From NCBI GenBank assembly GCA_002633005.1, contig NMRA01000223.1:1-64000 (forward strand): a stretch of 64,000 nucleotides of DNA, in the 5' to 3' direction. The stretch is from Phoronis australis. Its lineage: Eukaryota; Phoronida; Phoronidae. Positions 42,631 through 55,497 of the stretch are shown piece by piece; positions within the stretch are counted from its first letter, which is position 1; each line of letters begins with the position of its first letter. The notes under the pieces are model-generated. The model made no database searches, had not been told where the DNA came from, and saw only the letters and a program-made list of their open reading frames with translations. The translations under genes were made by a program, and so were the position numbers.

Positions 42631-42903
42631 AACCATGCACACGTAAGTTTTTTGGAATGGACTATATTGGATCAAAGGCGACTACGTCCAAAGGGGAACG
42701 GTGTAGAAGATGGTCCCACCCGGATGTAGTTCGACGACTTCACGAGACAGAAAAGGGAGAATGGGCATTTAATCAAATGCCCTTGCACGTGCAGAGGCCA
42801 AACTTGTGTAGGAATGCTGACCTCAGTCCGAACGGCCCTTAGTGCTACATCGACAGCAAATTCCCAAAGTGGGGCTACTGCGGTATTAAGCAGTGTCCAA
42901 ACG
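42631..42903 (+). pseudogene. Kringle-domain exon with an in-frame stop
   Basis: Acceptor ATTATCACAG, donor AACG|GTAATG. The 273 bp in symmetric phase 1 match one kringle. It encodes CTRKFFGMDYIGSKATTSKG, ERCRRWSHPD, NLCRNADLSPNGP, then a TAG (42840-42842) and CYIDSKFPKWGYCGIKQC. All six cysteines are present. The stop replaces the nearly invariant Trp of GPWCY (TGG to TAG). Kringles are disulfide-bonded ligand-binding modules of secreted or surface proteins. It is either a dead exon, a null allele or a sequencing error. Confidence 0.88.
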
Positions 42904-44222
42904 GTAATGTCCAGTTTCTTCAATGCCTGCATATTAAACTTGGTCAAACATATCATTTGCATATTTCATGACAGACGACTTTAATTTAACTAAGCATATC
43001 GATTTATAGCTTATTTTCGCATATCCTATTCCTGATTGCACGAAACAGTCCCAAACAAAACGTCAACCGAGTTTCTAAAAATTTCGTCGTGTCATATAGA
43101 TATCATAAATTTTGTAAACCATGACTTGAAAAATATTATTTCATCATTAGGAAATAGGCAAATCTGATAGATCATTACAACCAAATAATGATTACGTACA
43201 ATGTATCAGTCATAAAATGCAGGTGTAACATATATAATTTATTTACTTAACAATTTGACTCAAAACCGTAATAAGTAGGGGGGTCTAATGGGAAACATTC
43301 ACCAATAAACAAACTGTTTTTGCCGTTACCATAGTCGACACACTTTAAACAATCTCACTTAAGGATGAATATTAAGAAACTCGTAATTGGAAACGATAAA
43401 AGTTGAGCAGTAATGTGAAATTTGTAACGTAACGCGATCAGCACTTTATGCAAATTTTCTAGAATGCATATATTTGAAAAGGAACGCGAAGAGCTTGTTC
43501 TAGCATGAAAGCCATCCCTCTAATAGTATGAATTTTGAGTGCAAAACCAATGTATTAGGCCTTCAATACATAATACATGTAACTACGTCGTTCTTGCCCA
43601 TGAAATCACAATTTCATGTCATGCTTTATAGCATTTACGAAATGCATAATAATGTATCGCCATAACGGAAGGAGATATGATAGTCCGTGTCTGAAGTCAA
43701 AATAGAGGATGCACCGTTGCATATTTTGAAGTCTAGTTTTTGACTTGTTGAAGAGGCGCCTTGTTAATCGTTTGAAAAGTCTTGGTTCTGCTCCAGTTGG
43801 CACACGTAAGTGAACTGAGCATGTAGAACTTCCTTGGATTTTGTGAGGCTGTGTTAAAAAATGAAGGTGCTTTTTAAATGGACTGTCCGTCAAATCGTTT
43901 TCAAAAGGATTTTATACACAATTCAAAGAGAAATGGATTTCAATACCCATTGGAATTTTCACAGTTTAGAGATGTGGTTGTATGGAATAAAATTCGGCGA
44001 CCCCAACGTTTTTGCACTTTAAATGTTAGGCAAGTACGAAAATGCAAGTTATAAAATAATCGGCCATTAATCAAAACTGTGTCGATCACTTTGCGTCCAC
44101 GAAAATATTGTTTTGGCCAACGGGGCAGACACCTTCCCAAACTCATCTCTAGAAAAGCGCAGGTGTAACATCGTGATAAACAATGTCTGCACTTAGGAAT
44201 CCTTTGTGAAATATTTTTGCAG
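42904..44222. other. Intron between the two kringle exons
   Basis: AT-rich, bounded by GTAATG and TTTTTGCAG. No exon or known repeat was recognised within it. Confidence 0.6.
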
Positions 44223-44504
44223 CGAGAAATCTCACATGCAAAGATGGTATCAATGGAATTGGCTATAACGGTCCCGTTAACGTCGCCTTCTCGGGAAAAA
44301 AGTGCCTAGTATGGTCCAGTCTTGAAGTTCAGAGGCTCATGCGCAAAAGTGAACTTTTAGGCTACTTTAAAAAGTGGCCAAAAGAGGTGCAACTTACGAA
44401 TGTCTGTCGAGATCCAGCTGGTACGAACGGCGGTCCTTGGTGTTACGTAGAAAGCAAGCCTGAACCATTCTGGCAATATTGCAGCATCGATATTTGTCGT
44501 AGTT
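44223..44504 (+). CDS. Kringle-domain exon, intact
   Basis: Acceptor ATTTTTGCAG, donor AGTT|GTAAGT. 282 bp, phase 1 at both ends. It encodes TCKDGINGIGYNGPVNVAFS, GKKCLVWSS, NVCRDPAGTNGGPWCYVESK and FWQYCSIDICRS, with all six kringle cysteines and the GPWCY core. Phase-1 symmetric exons permit tandem duplication and shuffling, so this and the exon 1.3 kb upstream are probably parts of one multi-kringle gene. The gene itself is not identified, and its signal peptide, protease or other domains were not found. Confidence 0.9.
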
Positions 44505-46507
44505 GTAAGTATATGTACTAATATATCATGCATGCATATGCAGTTGAAGTGTTGTTATTGTATGTACATGTCTGATATGTTAACTTCAAAATTCCATGCA
44601 TTTCTTATGATCCCACTTATGTGAATTCTGTACAGCTCTCACCCCTTCATGTGTAATGGGGAGATGCATCCACTGTGGTGAATCTAGGATACCATAAGGA
44701 GGGCAACATCCTCGGGAAATTGGGCAAAGCAAGGTTGTATCCTGTATGTGCACAGGCTGCCCGAATACTGCAGGGCCCGAGTATGTAGACCTTATGTTCA
44801 GAAAACCTATCGGTGGACTAAAGAAAAAAAACGACGTCCGCTACCGGTATTAGCTTGTGAACTATATGTTTCTTCACGTATAACCTGTTTTGCTGTTTCA
44901 TAGTTCTTGCGGCAGTCCTTGTGCCCCCCTAAATCCGCCTATGTTGCAAAGGCATTCTTGGGGCATTCCTCTTGTTCAAGGTACACCTGACGCATATGTA
45001 GTGCACTTATCATTTTAATTCGATCTCTTAGAGACTGGGATGTCTTTTATCTGTGAAAGTACCAATCATGCGCGCACCCAGTCGTCAATATGGAGGGGGT
45101 TCGAATTCCCGACGTTGTGGACCTTTTACTATCAAAAGAGCGGGCGGACTAAAAAAAAAACAAAAAAACGTCAGCACCATTGTGATTTGCGCGTTTGCGC
45201 TTGTTTAATGTGGACCTTTTCTCCCTTTTGTCTCTCGGAGGCTGACCGTTTTGCACACTTCGCCAAATGGGGGCTCGTTCGAGCCCCCGAGCCGCCAAAG
45301 AGCCCCTGGCCACCAAGCTCCAGAATACAATAAGTTTGACACACAAACTGTGTATATCTCCGTCTACGGCAGATGCCAGCACGTGCAAGTGTATCTATTC
45401 GTTTTAATAATGAACCAGTAAGAAAACATGATACGACACGTATAATAAGTGAGAGTTTTAAAATGATTATCATTATTGCATGTATAGGTAATGATACAGC
45501 TCCGCAATAACTGTGTTATTGTAATACCGTGAAATACGGTGTACGTACGAACTACTTTCCCTATTTCCTCTAGAGAAGTTATTCGTTATCATATCTAGAG
45601 AAAAACACAAGGGGCAAGCCGTAAGAATTGCAGTTTTTGGTAACCTAAATCCATAAGAATTACGGTAATACGTCTAATTCATTTGTCTAAGCTTCTTATT
45701 CACGGGGCCATCATTAAAATCGAAAGCGAAGCTCTCTGAAATAAACAAAGCGGCAGTTGACATTCGGTGGGTTAAAAGCTTGTCTTTCGAGTCCAACCTG
45801 GATATTAAATCTTAAAAATGTGTCAATAATTAATCACAGAAACGTAGAAGAATGCCAGGAACAAATTTGTCTGACGAAACATGAAAAGTAAAAAGGACCA
45901 AATTGGGGCGATCAAGTTGTAGATCAAGTATTTGCTGAATGCAGCCTTAAAGCTTCTTTATCTAGGTTGTTGATCAATTTTTTATTCACGATTTAGATAA
46001 TCTGCTCGTATTTTGTTGACTTGAAGATATAATAGGCAGTGATGGCTCAGGTGCAAGTCACATCTGATTTAATTTTGTGATTACCATATTAATATCAAAC
46101 ATAGACTAGGTCCTGGTAGTGCCTAGCTGGCCCTAGGTGTGCTTTGTCATTGATATGCAAAAAGTCATTTGTTATTATAGTGAAAATCAAGGCTGGTAAT
46201 TTAAGCTAAATTGTTTTACCATCAATACTGCTTTCTTGGTTTCAATAATGATTATATCTGTTTCATTTGTTAGGTTTCAAATATCACCGTGGACCATGTT
46301 GATTTTTAAAATGAAAGCCCACAATTCGTTCGTCCAGTGCATAACTTGAAAATTAACCAATCTCGTTTTAGAGCTTAATTTTATTTAACTGGTCAGAACA
46401 AGCATATATGTACATGTAGTTCTAATACTCTGGCCTGGCTCACCGTTAATCAAAATCATGGACCAGCCCTCAATATAGACCTGAGCTTAGCATACATCCA
46501 GTTTACA
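44505..46507. other. Probable intron or intergenic, no gene seen
   Basis: Non-coding in appearance. A GGGCTCGTTCGAGCCC palindrome lies at 45273-45288. No further kringle (no GPWCY-like codon string) was found downstream. Confidence 0.45.
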
Positions 46508-46690
46508 AGTTGAATCCGGTGTGTGTGTGTGTGTGTGGGTGGGTGCATGTGCGTGGGGGTTGCGTGTGTGTGTGTGTTTGTGTGCTTGTGNAGTTGAATC
46601 CGGTGTGTGTGTGTGTGTGTGGGTGGGTGCATGTGCGTGGGGGTTGCGTGTGTGTGTGTTTGTGTGCTTGTGTATGTGTGTGTATTGTAG
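46508..46690. repeat. GT-rich microsatellite, duplicated at an N gap
   Basis: (GT)n with GGGTGGGTGCATGTGCGTGG interruptions. About 83 bp starting AGTTGAATCCGG at 46508 recur after the N at 46591, so the true length is unresolved. Long frames through it are repeat artefacts. Confidence 0.93.
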
Positions 46691-49600
46691 CCAAAATCGT
46701 TACTACTGCCAACTATTTAACAACCACACACCGTCGAGTTTTATGCCATATTCATTGCCAATTCTGCGTAATGAACTTTTCTTCATTCAACAGCATTTGA
46801 AGAAATCGGCGCATTGGGAGGAATTGGTCAGGGAGGGCAACTGAGATCCAACACACAAAAGCTTTTCTACGGTCTTGTGTGCTGTCTTGTCTATTGGAAA
46901 CTTTAACATGGGTAAGTCTATTTTTGTTTTGGGGAGATTGTGCTACATTTTGTAACATGTACATACTAAAAAATTCCTTGCTTCCGAATTGATGTTATCG
47001 GGAAAAAAACAAGATAAGATTAACAGTTCACAACTTACTCAAACTGCAGCGTGTAAAGTATCAGGACACCAATATTGAAGTAGTCGAAATTATATAATAA
47101 CGAAATAAAAAGTACTTGTATTTCACACCTTCAATTGTATCCAACGGTATTGACCTCTTACATGTATACCATTTCGATACCCAAGAACATTTACTTATCC
47201 AAGGCGAATTTAAAAGACAAAGCTTTCTTACTTACCGATTTCTGAGAATACCTACGGATAGTTCTGCATCAACCTTGCGATTCTCCTGAAATTTTATGAG
47301 GACTTGGCTATTCCTAGGTATGCACTAAGTCAGCTTTTTGTTTTTTGTCAGAAGCATCGTTTTCGTTTTCATGCAGATCTTGCAAACACGACTTTTTCGA
47401 CACTGGCCTGCAGTGAAAAAATGTGCCAACTTCACGAAACTATTGTGACATCTTAAAATTTTGGAACAACTATAATTTTGTAAATGTACACTGTATCTAA
47501 CCTTAAGATTCAAAAATACTTTTGATGTATAAGACAGACATTTTAGTGTTTACAGTGTAAGTAACTGCAATTCAAAAATTGAAAAAATTATGAATGATCA
47601 AGTGGCTGATTTCGGCCCTTTTTATTGAGAAAGTGAGAAAAGGATATAACATGTGTGAAAAAGAAACCATTGTGAATTTATAGCTTTGTGCTAATTTAGT
47701 ACATACATAAAGTCAAATGTTTGTTCTTTTACCGACGCTTACTACTTAACCTGTAAATTTATTGAGTAGACCTTGCACAATTTGGCTACTCCGATACACA
47801 GCAATTGAAAAAAAAAATGTTACAAACGTCACGATTTTTATATGTAAAGTGGATTTAAAGGTATTTTAAAAAGTGGGATTTGGGACCTTAGGGAGCCCAG
47901 GAAGGGGTGACGGAGGAAAGGCAGTTGTTTTCCTTTTGTGAACTCAAGAGAATTTCTATGATACTAGTCTAATGACAACGTTCACTTCAAATTGGTAGTG
48001 ATACGGTAGTAGCGTGATGGGTATGGGATAAGAATGAAATTGGGCATGATTGTGAAGGTTCTGTAGTGAGGAGGGCGACTTTGGTCCTTCAACAAGTTAC
48101 AATATGTCATTTCACTCATACAGCAGGGCCTGCGTGTATAACACAGAGTTACTGAGGTCAGTCCATAAAATACACCATCTCAGAGTGTACCATGTACAAT
48201 GTAGCTAGAAAACATAACTTTTGCCTTTCAACAAGCTTAGGTTTGGATTATGAAATCGCCTCATATTTCTCATTTTTTAAAATTTATTTTACGGACAATA
48301 CGCTTTAGTATAAATAACTGATGGAAGCGCAAGCTTCACATTTAACAATCCAAATGTAACAAATTTCTGTAAACAAATAATACTTTTCACATTTTGTAGA
48401 TTTTTTTAGTGTTACTTGTTACTCAATATAAATCAACAACACAACTAATACATAATTTTAGAAAAAATGTCCTGTTGTGAACAAAATTTGGCTTCCAAAG
48501 AAAAACGATTTTAAATCAATTGCAACAGTATTTGACTGTTAGCATTTTGCAAGGTCAGTTGAATGGGCAAGTCATATGGATGGAAGATTCATAATAGTTA
48601 TTGCACAGGCACCGGAATAATATTCAAAACTTGATTTGTAGCAATGCGGCTACAAATGTGTTATATTTAAACCATCACCGATGACAGCGTAGCTGGTTGA
48701 ACATGTCTTTCAATTCAGAAAATTCGCTATTTTGTCAAAAGTGAATTTTGACCACTCGATAAGTTAACTTGCATGAATACATTCCCTCTTGGATTGTACA
48801 GAATGGTAGGTAAGGATATGTGTCACTAAATTTTACGTCTAGAACAGTTGTGACAATCATGTTTAAGTACTTTTAAACTCATAATGTACATGTATGTTGC
48901 TGATATCGTTCAATGTCTGACCTAATAGTGAGTCCAAATTCGACACACTAATGGCAATTACTTTTGAATGCACCATTCGATTTTGTTATTTTTTCAATTT
49001 TGTATTTCATACATCGGTGCCTTTCCTTGTGTTGCATGTTTTGTCTTCGTACTGAACAAATAATTTCCGGTTTATTGTTATTGTTGATAAATAAAAGCTA
49101 CACTACGTTGAAATGGTGCGGAAATCGAAATTACTCATTAAATAATCACAAAAGTATTCTTGTCAACCGTGTTGGGTATTGTCAACAGGCAAATGTATCA
49201 TCGCCTGTGCCATCGTAACCTCTGATCTACAGTCAGTTAAGAATGCGAAATGAGTGAAATGGCAATAAGGTCATGTCAGACAGCATTATGGTCAGTAAAA
49301 TGATAATTCCCATAATCCGTTTTAAGTGTAAAGAAGTTGCTAAAAGCATTCGTTTAAAAGCGTAGAATACGCACCATTGGGGCTTTTTCAGTACAAAAAC
49401 TGAAAAAATAGCATTCCAGAAATTTAAAAATTGTTGAAACATCCAAGATCTACACAAACACATTCATAGCATTGTTCACAACCCTGTAAACTGGCTTGTA
49501 GAAGCACTTGAGTGTTACCCACACTTTCAACACACATTACATAAAACGCTCCCGGATTTCTCTCCCGTCACGTGATGGATGAAGCGAAATTTTAGGTATC

Positions 49601-51472
49601 GTTCTTATTTGATAATTCTTATGTCCCACTTCTTAATCCCATGATGTGTTTTGTCCAATACATATAGCATGTAGTCTACCTGTTATTTATATTTGGAGAA
49701 TTGTTGTTTTCGGTATGCAAAAAGTGCCATTATTTCGTAAACCTTTGCAGGCCTACATATCAAAAACAAAAATGACAACAGGCGCAAAATTGGTGATTTT
49801 TTCATACACTACCTACCCCACAATTACAGGCTGAATCTTAAGGATGACCCTAGAGTGTTTTTTTGGTTTTGTTTTGAAATGGTTCTTACATTGGTCTTAA
49901 GTCCATTCAACTAAACGCACCACGTGTTCGTGTTCAGTTTTAGTAAAAATTTTAATTAGGACATTACTCTTCAGAAATAGGTAGGCATACATGTATATCT
50001 GTTTGCGCGTGCAATATGAGCAAAAAATGCTTGTTAATAGAATACATTTAGTTGAGACTGGTTTTAGGAGCTTGGGGTCCTTAAATTAAATCAAATGGAT
50101 TCGACTTTTGAAGCGTAAAGACTGTTCATGAAACAGGTCTCAAGTAACTTAAAGAATAAAGCATCAATGACAGACAGTCAAGTTTCTTGCCGAAAGTGTA
50201 TCTCCGTTCATATTTGTCATGTATTTCAGGGGCAAGGCCGAGTTGGATAATCGAAGATGAGAGACAGACAAGGAAATGAAATACACTTTTCTTACGAACC
50301 ATAACCAAGCAAAGTCAATATCATACATGTCGATACAAACTGATTGTCTGTGTAGTAATTTCGTTTTTTGAGCTCCAGTGCCGTATTATCCTGCTGAAAT
50401 CGGCCTCAAAATAATTTTGACCATCATACAATACGATAAGTCTGCAATCAATTCCGTGTCAAATGCAATGCGTAAATTTTCCAATTTTCAGGGTTGGGCA
50501 ACGTCAAAACTTCCTGAAGCGTTTTCTTTGGACGTAGAAAGATTCGGAAATCGTATTGGTCAGAGTGCAACTGGCGTCAAATGCTTGCATCAGACATTAA
50601 AGCCTGAGTCGGCTCGAGGAACAACTTGGGGAAGTTAGTTGGGGTCATATCTGTTGTTACTCGAACCACAGCAAACCATTCGTCGTCAATGTACCTGTGT
50701 CGCACTCATTCAAAAAGAACGTTGTTGAAATTTCTGGAAAGTAATGCAGCAGTGTGCACAAATAGGCATCAGCACATTAGAGATATTTAAGAAGGGAAGA
50801 ACTATACAGTTCACTCTTAAATTTTTCCTGGCAGTACCTATATCAATGGATTTGAATGGTCCCTGTCCTGTGAAAACCAAGTTTATTATCATTACACCTC
50901 TAAGGAACTTTGCAAGGACGCAGTACATTTTGTTCGCTTTCATATCATTACTCCGTCTACTTCCCAAGTCTAGAGGTTCCAAGTACGCCTTTCAGCCCCA
51001 ATTAAAGCATCCGTGCCACTTTTTGACACGAGACAGCTCAAGATGCAGAAGGCATATTCTAGAAATATTGACCAGCAGTGCCGCCATGCAATCATTTTAC
51101 CTTTCCAAGTTATTCGAGGGCTACCGCAAACGCAGCGAAATCTTGTGGCAAAGCAACGCAGAGTCTGCTAGAGTGAACCCCCCCCCAAAGACAAGACATC
51201 CTGTAATTAATAAGGAACCTAACGGCCCCTGAGATCACACTGAAGTACAAAAGTTGGGGCAGAGTAGGATATTAATATCATTAAAATAAATTTTCATTGA
51301 TGACTTCACTATCAAAATTGCCAGTTAATTTTTGATAGAGTAACACCATCAGTGAAAGTGTTATCAAAGCAACAAATGTGCAGAGAACACCATGTAAGCA
51401 TGTGTTCTCAACCATAATTATATATAGGAAATTGCAAATTCTATTACAATTTAAATGTTTATATAATAGTAA
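46691..51472. other. Unassigned stretch with weak exon-like pieces
   Basis: A phase-1 acceptor (TCATTCAACAG, ending about 46793) opens a frame AFEEIGALGGIGQGGQLRSN with a stop after some 37 residues. A second phase-1 acceptor (GAGCTCCAG, 50378) opens VPYYPAEIGLKIILTIIQ, continuing to a stop at 50638. 50744-51232 holds a 162-codon plus frame with no recognised domain. The matching phase with the kringle exons is suggestive, but none of these is identified. Confidence 0.25.
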
Positions 51473-51875
51473 CCCTTACAAAAATGAACTTAGGTTTTCA
51501 TCGAAGAACATAAGTTTTTGGTCTGAAAAACTTAAGTTTTCATTCGCGATAAATTAAGTATTTTGGAACAAGTTCTTTGGAACAAATTTAAGTTTTCGAA
51601 ACTTAAGTTTTCAAAAACTTAAGTTTCTGAAACTTAAGTTTTCCAAAAACCTACGCAATTTGGAACAAGGTTTTTTGGAACGAACTTAAGTTTTTAAACT
51701 TATTTTTTCGGAAAACTTAAGTTTTTGAAAAACTTAAGTTTTTCGAACTTAAGTTTTTGAAAACTCAAGTTATGAAAACTTAAGTTCGTTCCAAAAAACT
51801 TGTTCCAAAATACTTAATTTTTTTCGCCAAAAACTTAAGTTTTCATCGAAAAACTGAAGTTCATTTTTGTAAGGG
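51473..51875. mobile_element. Foldback (long inverted repeat) element built on AACTTAAGTT
   Basis: The ends are CCCTTACAAAAATGAACTT and its complement (GTTCATTTTTGTAAGGG). Inside, the two ~200-bp arms mirror each other (TTTTCATCG, TTAAGTATTTTGGAACAAG) with many AACTTAAGTT repeats. 403 bp in total, able to form one long hairpin. No clear target duplication and no coding sequence. Confidence 0.88.
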
Positions 51876-52111
51876 AATCCCCTGTTATACATTGGCCTTA
51901 GTTGCTAAAGACACAAAAGTAATGTTTGATGATCTCGTTACACCACTTATTTTTCCCAACACCTATGAAACAATAACATTTAATCATATGACAAAAATTG
52001 CCCTGGCGTAGGTCAGTCTAACCAATTAAAATAGTATTCTTTGATCAACCCCTTCAAGCATATTAAGGACAGATCATTCATTGGTTAACTCAGTATGTAA
52101 CTGATTTTGAC

Positions 52112-52160
<49 letters not shown>
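52112..52160. repeat. (CA)n microsatellite
   Basis: A nearly pure run of about 24 CA units ending ACATATAAAT. Confidence 0.97.
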
Positions 52161-52165
<5 letters not shown>

Positions 52166-54087
52166 AATTCTTCCGAGAAAAACTCGTAGCTTACATATCA
52201 GAGAGTCCCTCAAGATTCTTAAATCAATAGAATTGTGTCATGATTCTTATCATCTGCTTCATAGTCATTCACTGAAATGGACTATTGATATCTGTTGTCA
52301 CTTATGATCTTTCGTCACAGGCATTTCTACCGATATCAAGTAAAGCTGGTGTAAACTACCATCACTTAACATAAAAAGTAAACAATAAATTGTCATCACT
52401 TTTACAACCTCTTTTCTTAAACCAGATCCTTTTATAAGCAAGATCTGTTATTCATCAGTTTTACAGTTAACTACACACTGAATTTCAAAATTAATTACGC
52501 ACAAGTTCTCCAAATTGGAACTGTGAATAATTATAATGATCACACAATTGCCAGCCATGAATTCAAGGGAACTGGTAACAATTTTAGATGTTTGTCTTGA
52601 GAGTCAATTTATAAACTTACAAAAGGATTCTTGCAACCTGTTATGCTAAAACCCAGCAATCGGAATTGCAAAAGTACGAAAATATAAGATTCCCTCTTGC
52701 TGCAAATTCCAGGATGCAAAAAATCAAATTTCAGCAATGGTTTGTGAATTCAGTAGGTCTACTGGAGAGTTTTTAACGTGTTATATCACCGATCTAATTG
52801 TTGTCATCAACGTTGTCAGCTTTGCTTAAAATTATACCTCAAAAACAATTATAAGGTATGAAGTGATCCATGTTTTGCAATGAGAAATGAGGATGACGGA
52901 TTCACGCAGCAGTCAGTAGCCTCTGTACATCACAGAGTTGAGGTTTTCTTGCAAACACAGCAATCCCATACATTATGGCTACAGCGAAGTCATAGTCTTA
53001 TCAATATGTAGTGAATGACACACAATAACAGAGGTGGTAGCCTATTTGGACGATTTTTCACTTTTTCACAATTTTCCAAAGAAGCAGCTGGTCATCGTGG
53101 TCCTCATGGGAAGTCTTAGCACACATTAGTCTGAAGTCTTGAAAAGATCATCCAAAAATGTACTGACTTTAAACAACAGTTTCCAATCAATTTGCTCAGT
53201 TCAATCTTGAGTCCTCTTTGAGAGGAAAGGGTTAGATTGTTGGTATTCATGAGATACTGAATACCCACGGTCAAATAAATCGGACTCAAAATTTAAAAAT
53301 CTCTTTTTTCTTGTTGGATTCTTCTAAGAAACAAGTAGCAAATGAATTAGTACGTTTTCTGCTGATCTTCAGACTGAGCAATGGTATTGTTGACCTGCAA
53401 TCTTTCTGATTTCTGCAGCTGCGTGAGTTTTGAACAAAACAAAATGCTTGAGCTGCAGATAAAGACAGGCCTACTGTCCATCAAACCATTGTTGAATTGA
53501 ATGTCAAGGAATGCAAAAAATCCAAGTACCTCTGCTTTAATGCAGCATTTTTTAACATTGTGTGCGTTAGAGTCAGAGTATAACAATTTTCCACATAATG
53601 TACATGTCTTTGACCTTGCCTTTTTCAGTGGAGTATTACAGCTCACCGTCTGAAATTAAATGTGATTAGCAAAGGCTTTCAATTTTTGCTGGCATGAATG
53701 ATGTGCCACCTAGAATTATCTGTGCTTAAGTGAGTTGGCTTACAACTGTAAAATTTTATTCACTGATCAATTATAGAACCGGAGATGGGAAATATGTTTT
53801 TTTAAGCTTTTGCACAAATTGTATAGTTACAGACATACGAAAAAGGAATCTGCTCAGATATAATGATCCCTGACATGGATAACAAGTTTCATCCACAGAT
53901 AGCAACGCCAGAACATTTCTCACACTGGCGGGCCAACTAAAAATAGGAGGGCGCACAGTGTAAAAATGGGCGGTTGACGATTTGGGGAACTGAAAGGACA
54001 AAAAATGATTACAGGATTATTTGTTCGAGTTGGAAGGAATTAAAGACATCAATGGGCACCTAAGGTGTCTCTCTGTGCACAAAAGGT
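52161..54087. other. Mostly non-coding, one candidate exon
   Basis: Apart from the minus-strand candidate exon at 53528-53645, no gene or transposon was recognised. Confidence 0.45.
53528..53645 (-). CDS. Candidate exon with a Cys/His zinc-binding pattern
   Basis: Acceptor TTTAATTTCAG and a GCAGAG|GTACTT donor enclose TVSCNTPLKKARSKTCTLCG, then KLLYSDSNAHNVKKCC. C-x2-C followed by H-x4-CC resembles a small zinc finger. No parent protein is recognised, and the donor is only moderate. Confidence 0.3.
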
Positions 54088-55493
54088 GGTTTTTACACGT
54101 AGTCTGTCCAGCAGTTCACAACACGGGTTACTGGTGTCAGCTTATCGCTTGAATTCATCGTTAAACAACAATAAATTATCAAGCTTCTATGTAAAACCCT
54201 TAAAAATATACCGAGCTTTTATTTTATTTTGCTGTTACTGATATATTGGTATTTGGACACACCGTAGCCTACAAAGTTCGGCAGGCCAATTTTCCAAGGT
54301 CCGAAGCCGAGGGAATCTGTTCGGAGATAAATTCGAAGTATTCTTCCTTGAAATACAGGCAGCAGGGCTTAGATCTGTGTTGTTTAGACTTGTAATTTTT
54401 TGAGTTATAAACACACAAAACGTTTTTTATCCCGGCCAGTGAATCGGATCCCGATCAGGCCCGTCGCGGTCGCCGGGACTGACACGAACATAAACCAGCT
54501 TGAGTTGGAAACTAAGCCTTCAGTCACGAAAAGACTATAAAAGCGAGCCAAAGAAATAATGTGCACTAATTATTCATGTGAACTAGCCACGAAACTGAAA
54601 ATCTACTTACTTGTCGGGGGCCGCGAATTCGGGTTCCCGTTCCACTGACCGTCGGGACAAACGTTGTACAGTTACAATGATTTGAATGGTGTATTTCTAT
54701 CTCTTAATAAAGATTCTCCTAACATGTGACTATAGAATATAAAATCGAGTAATTCTTTCACAACAGCTTTCTGTCAGCAAACACTGAATTAGCATGCACT
54801 CACGGGGCCTCGGTGCCCGGTCAATTACCTTTATTGCCAACATCAAAAGCCGGTAACGCAGTGGTTTATTTATTGCTGGCTTCTCAACATTTGCACTAAC
54901 TCATAAATATTCCACACAGAATAATAAACGTCTACATGGCAACTAGCCCGGCGCTCATCCGACAAAGACTTCACGGGTCGGATCGTTAGGTTTCACAGGC
55001 TATCTGTTCGAACCGAAATACACTGATCAAAACATACAGTGTACTAGAGAGGCGCTCTGAACAAGCACTGTCAACGGAAAATATGGGTAGTTCTTTGGTA
55101 AGCTGAAATTCGTCAGAGAAATCACCGTCGACGAAATGCTGGCCAAAGACACGGAGATGTTTCACGGCCTCATACTTGCTATTAACAGCGTACCTTTCGT
55201 CCTTCACTACCACGAACCACTTCCTAAGCATTTCGAGCTCTCGAGGAAGTCTAAAAAACGATATACCCGCTTTCTTCGTAGCTTCATCAATCGGACAAGC
55301 GGGAATGGTGCACTGCAATATAGCGGCATTCACTCTGCAGACGAACCGCTGTCGTCGCTGTGTCGTTTCTCACCTTCCTCACATGTTAACGCGACACCTC
55401 TCGGCAAGGTGAGGTCCACGGTATAAGAGGAGATGTGGCTAGAGACCGATTAAGGCGCTAAAAAAGACTACTTAAATCGGGTGGCATTCTCCT
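54088..55493 (-). mobile_element. Kolobok-like DNA transposon, copy B (5'-intact, 3'-truncated)
   Basis: The right terminus GGGTGGCATTCTCCT abuts TTAA (55494-55497). 54110-54290 matches the flanks of the TIR insertion in copy A (CACAACAC-GGGTTACTGGTGTC and TTGGTATTTGGACACACC), here uninterrupted. The far terminus is absent; similarity to copy A starts near 54088. It lacks the LINE. 54290-54940 is additional interior sequence with no recognisable transposase core. Confidence 0.75.
54986..55333 (-). pseudogene. THAP zinc-finger frame of Kolobok-like copy B
   Basis: CTIPACPIDEATKKAGISFF, RLPRELEMLRKWFVVVKDER, HLRVFGQHFVDGDF. The THAP layout is kept in one open frame, but the second zinc Cys (the C of VC-x2-HF) is Phe (TTT) here. 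Copy A retains the TGT out of frame. It would have bound the transposon ends. About 115 codons, no catalytic domain. Confidence 0.75.
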
Positions 55494-55497
55494 TTAA

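Noticed and set aside
42631-44504. Naming the kringle gene (plasminogen, ROR or HGF type)
   Set aside because: Only two kringles are visible; no protease, kinase or other partner domain was found to decide.
46510-46844. Long frames rich in Val/Cys or Thr/His through the GT repeat
   Set aside because: Low-complexity translation of a microsatellite, doubled by an N join.
50744-51232. 162-codon plus-strand frame
   Set aside because: Long but with no recognised domain, no clear splice borders and a competing minus frame; kept only as a note.
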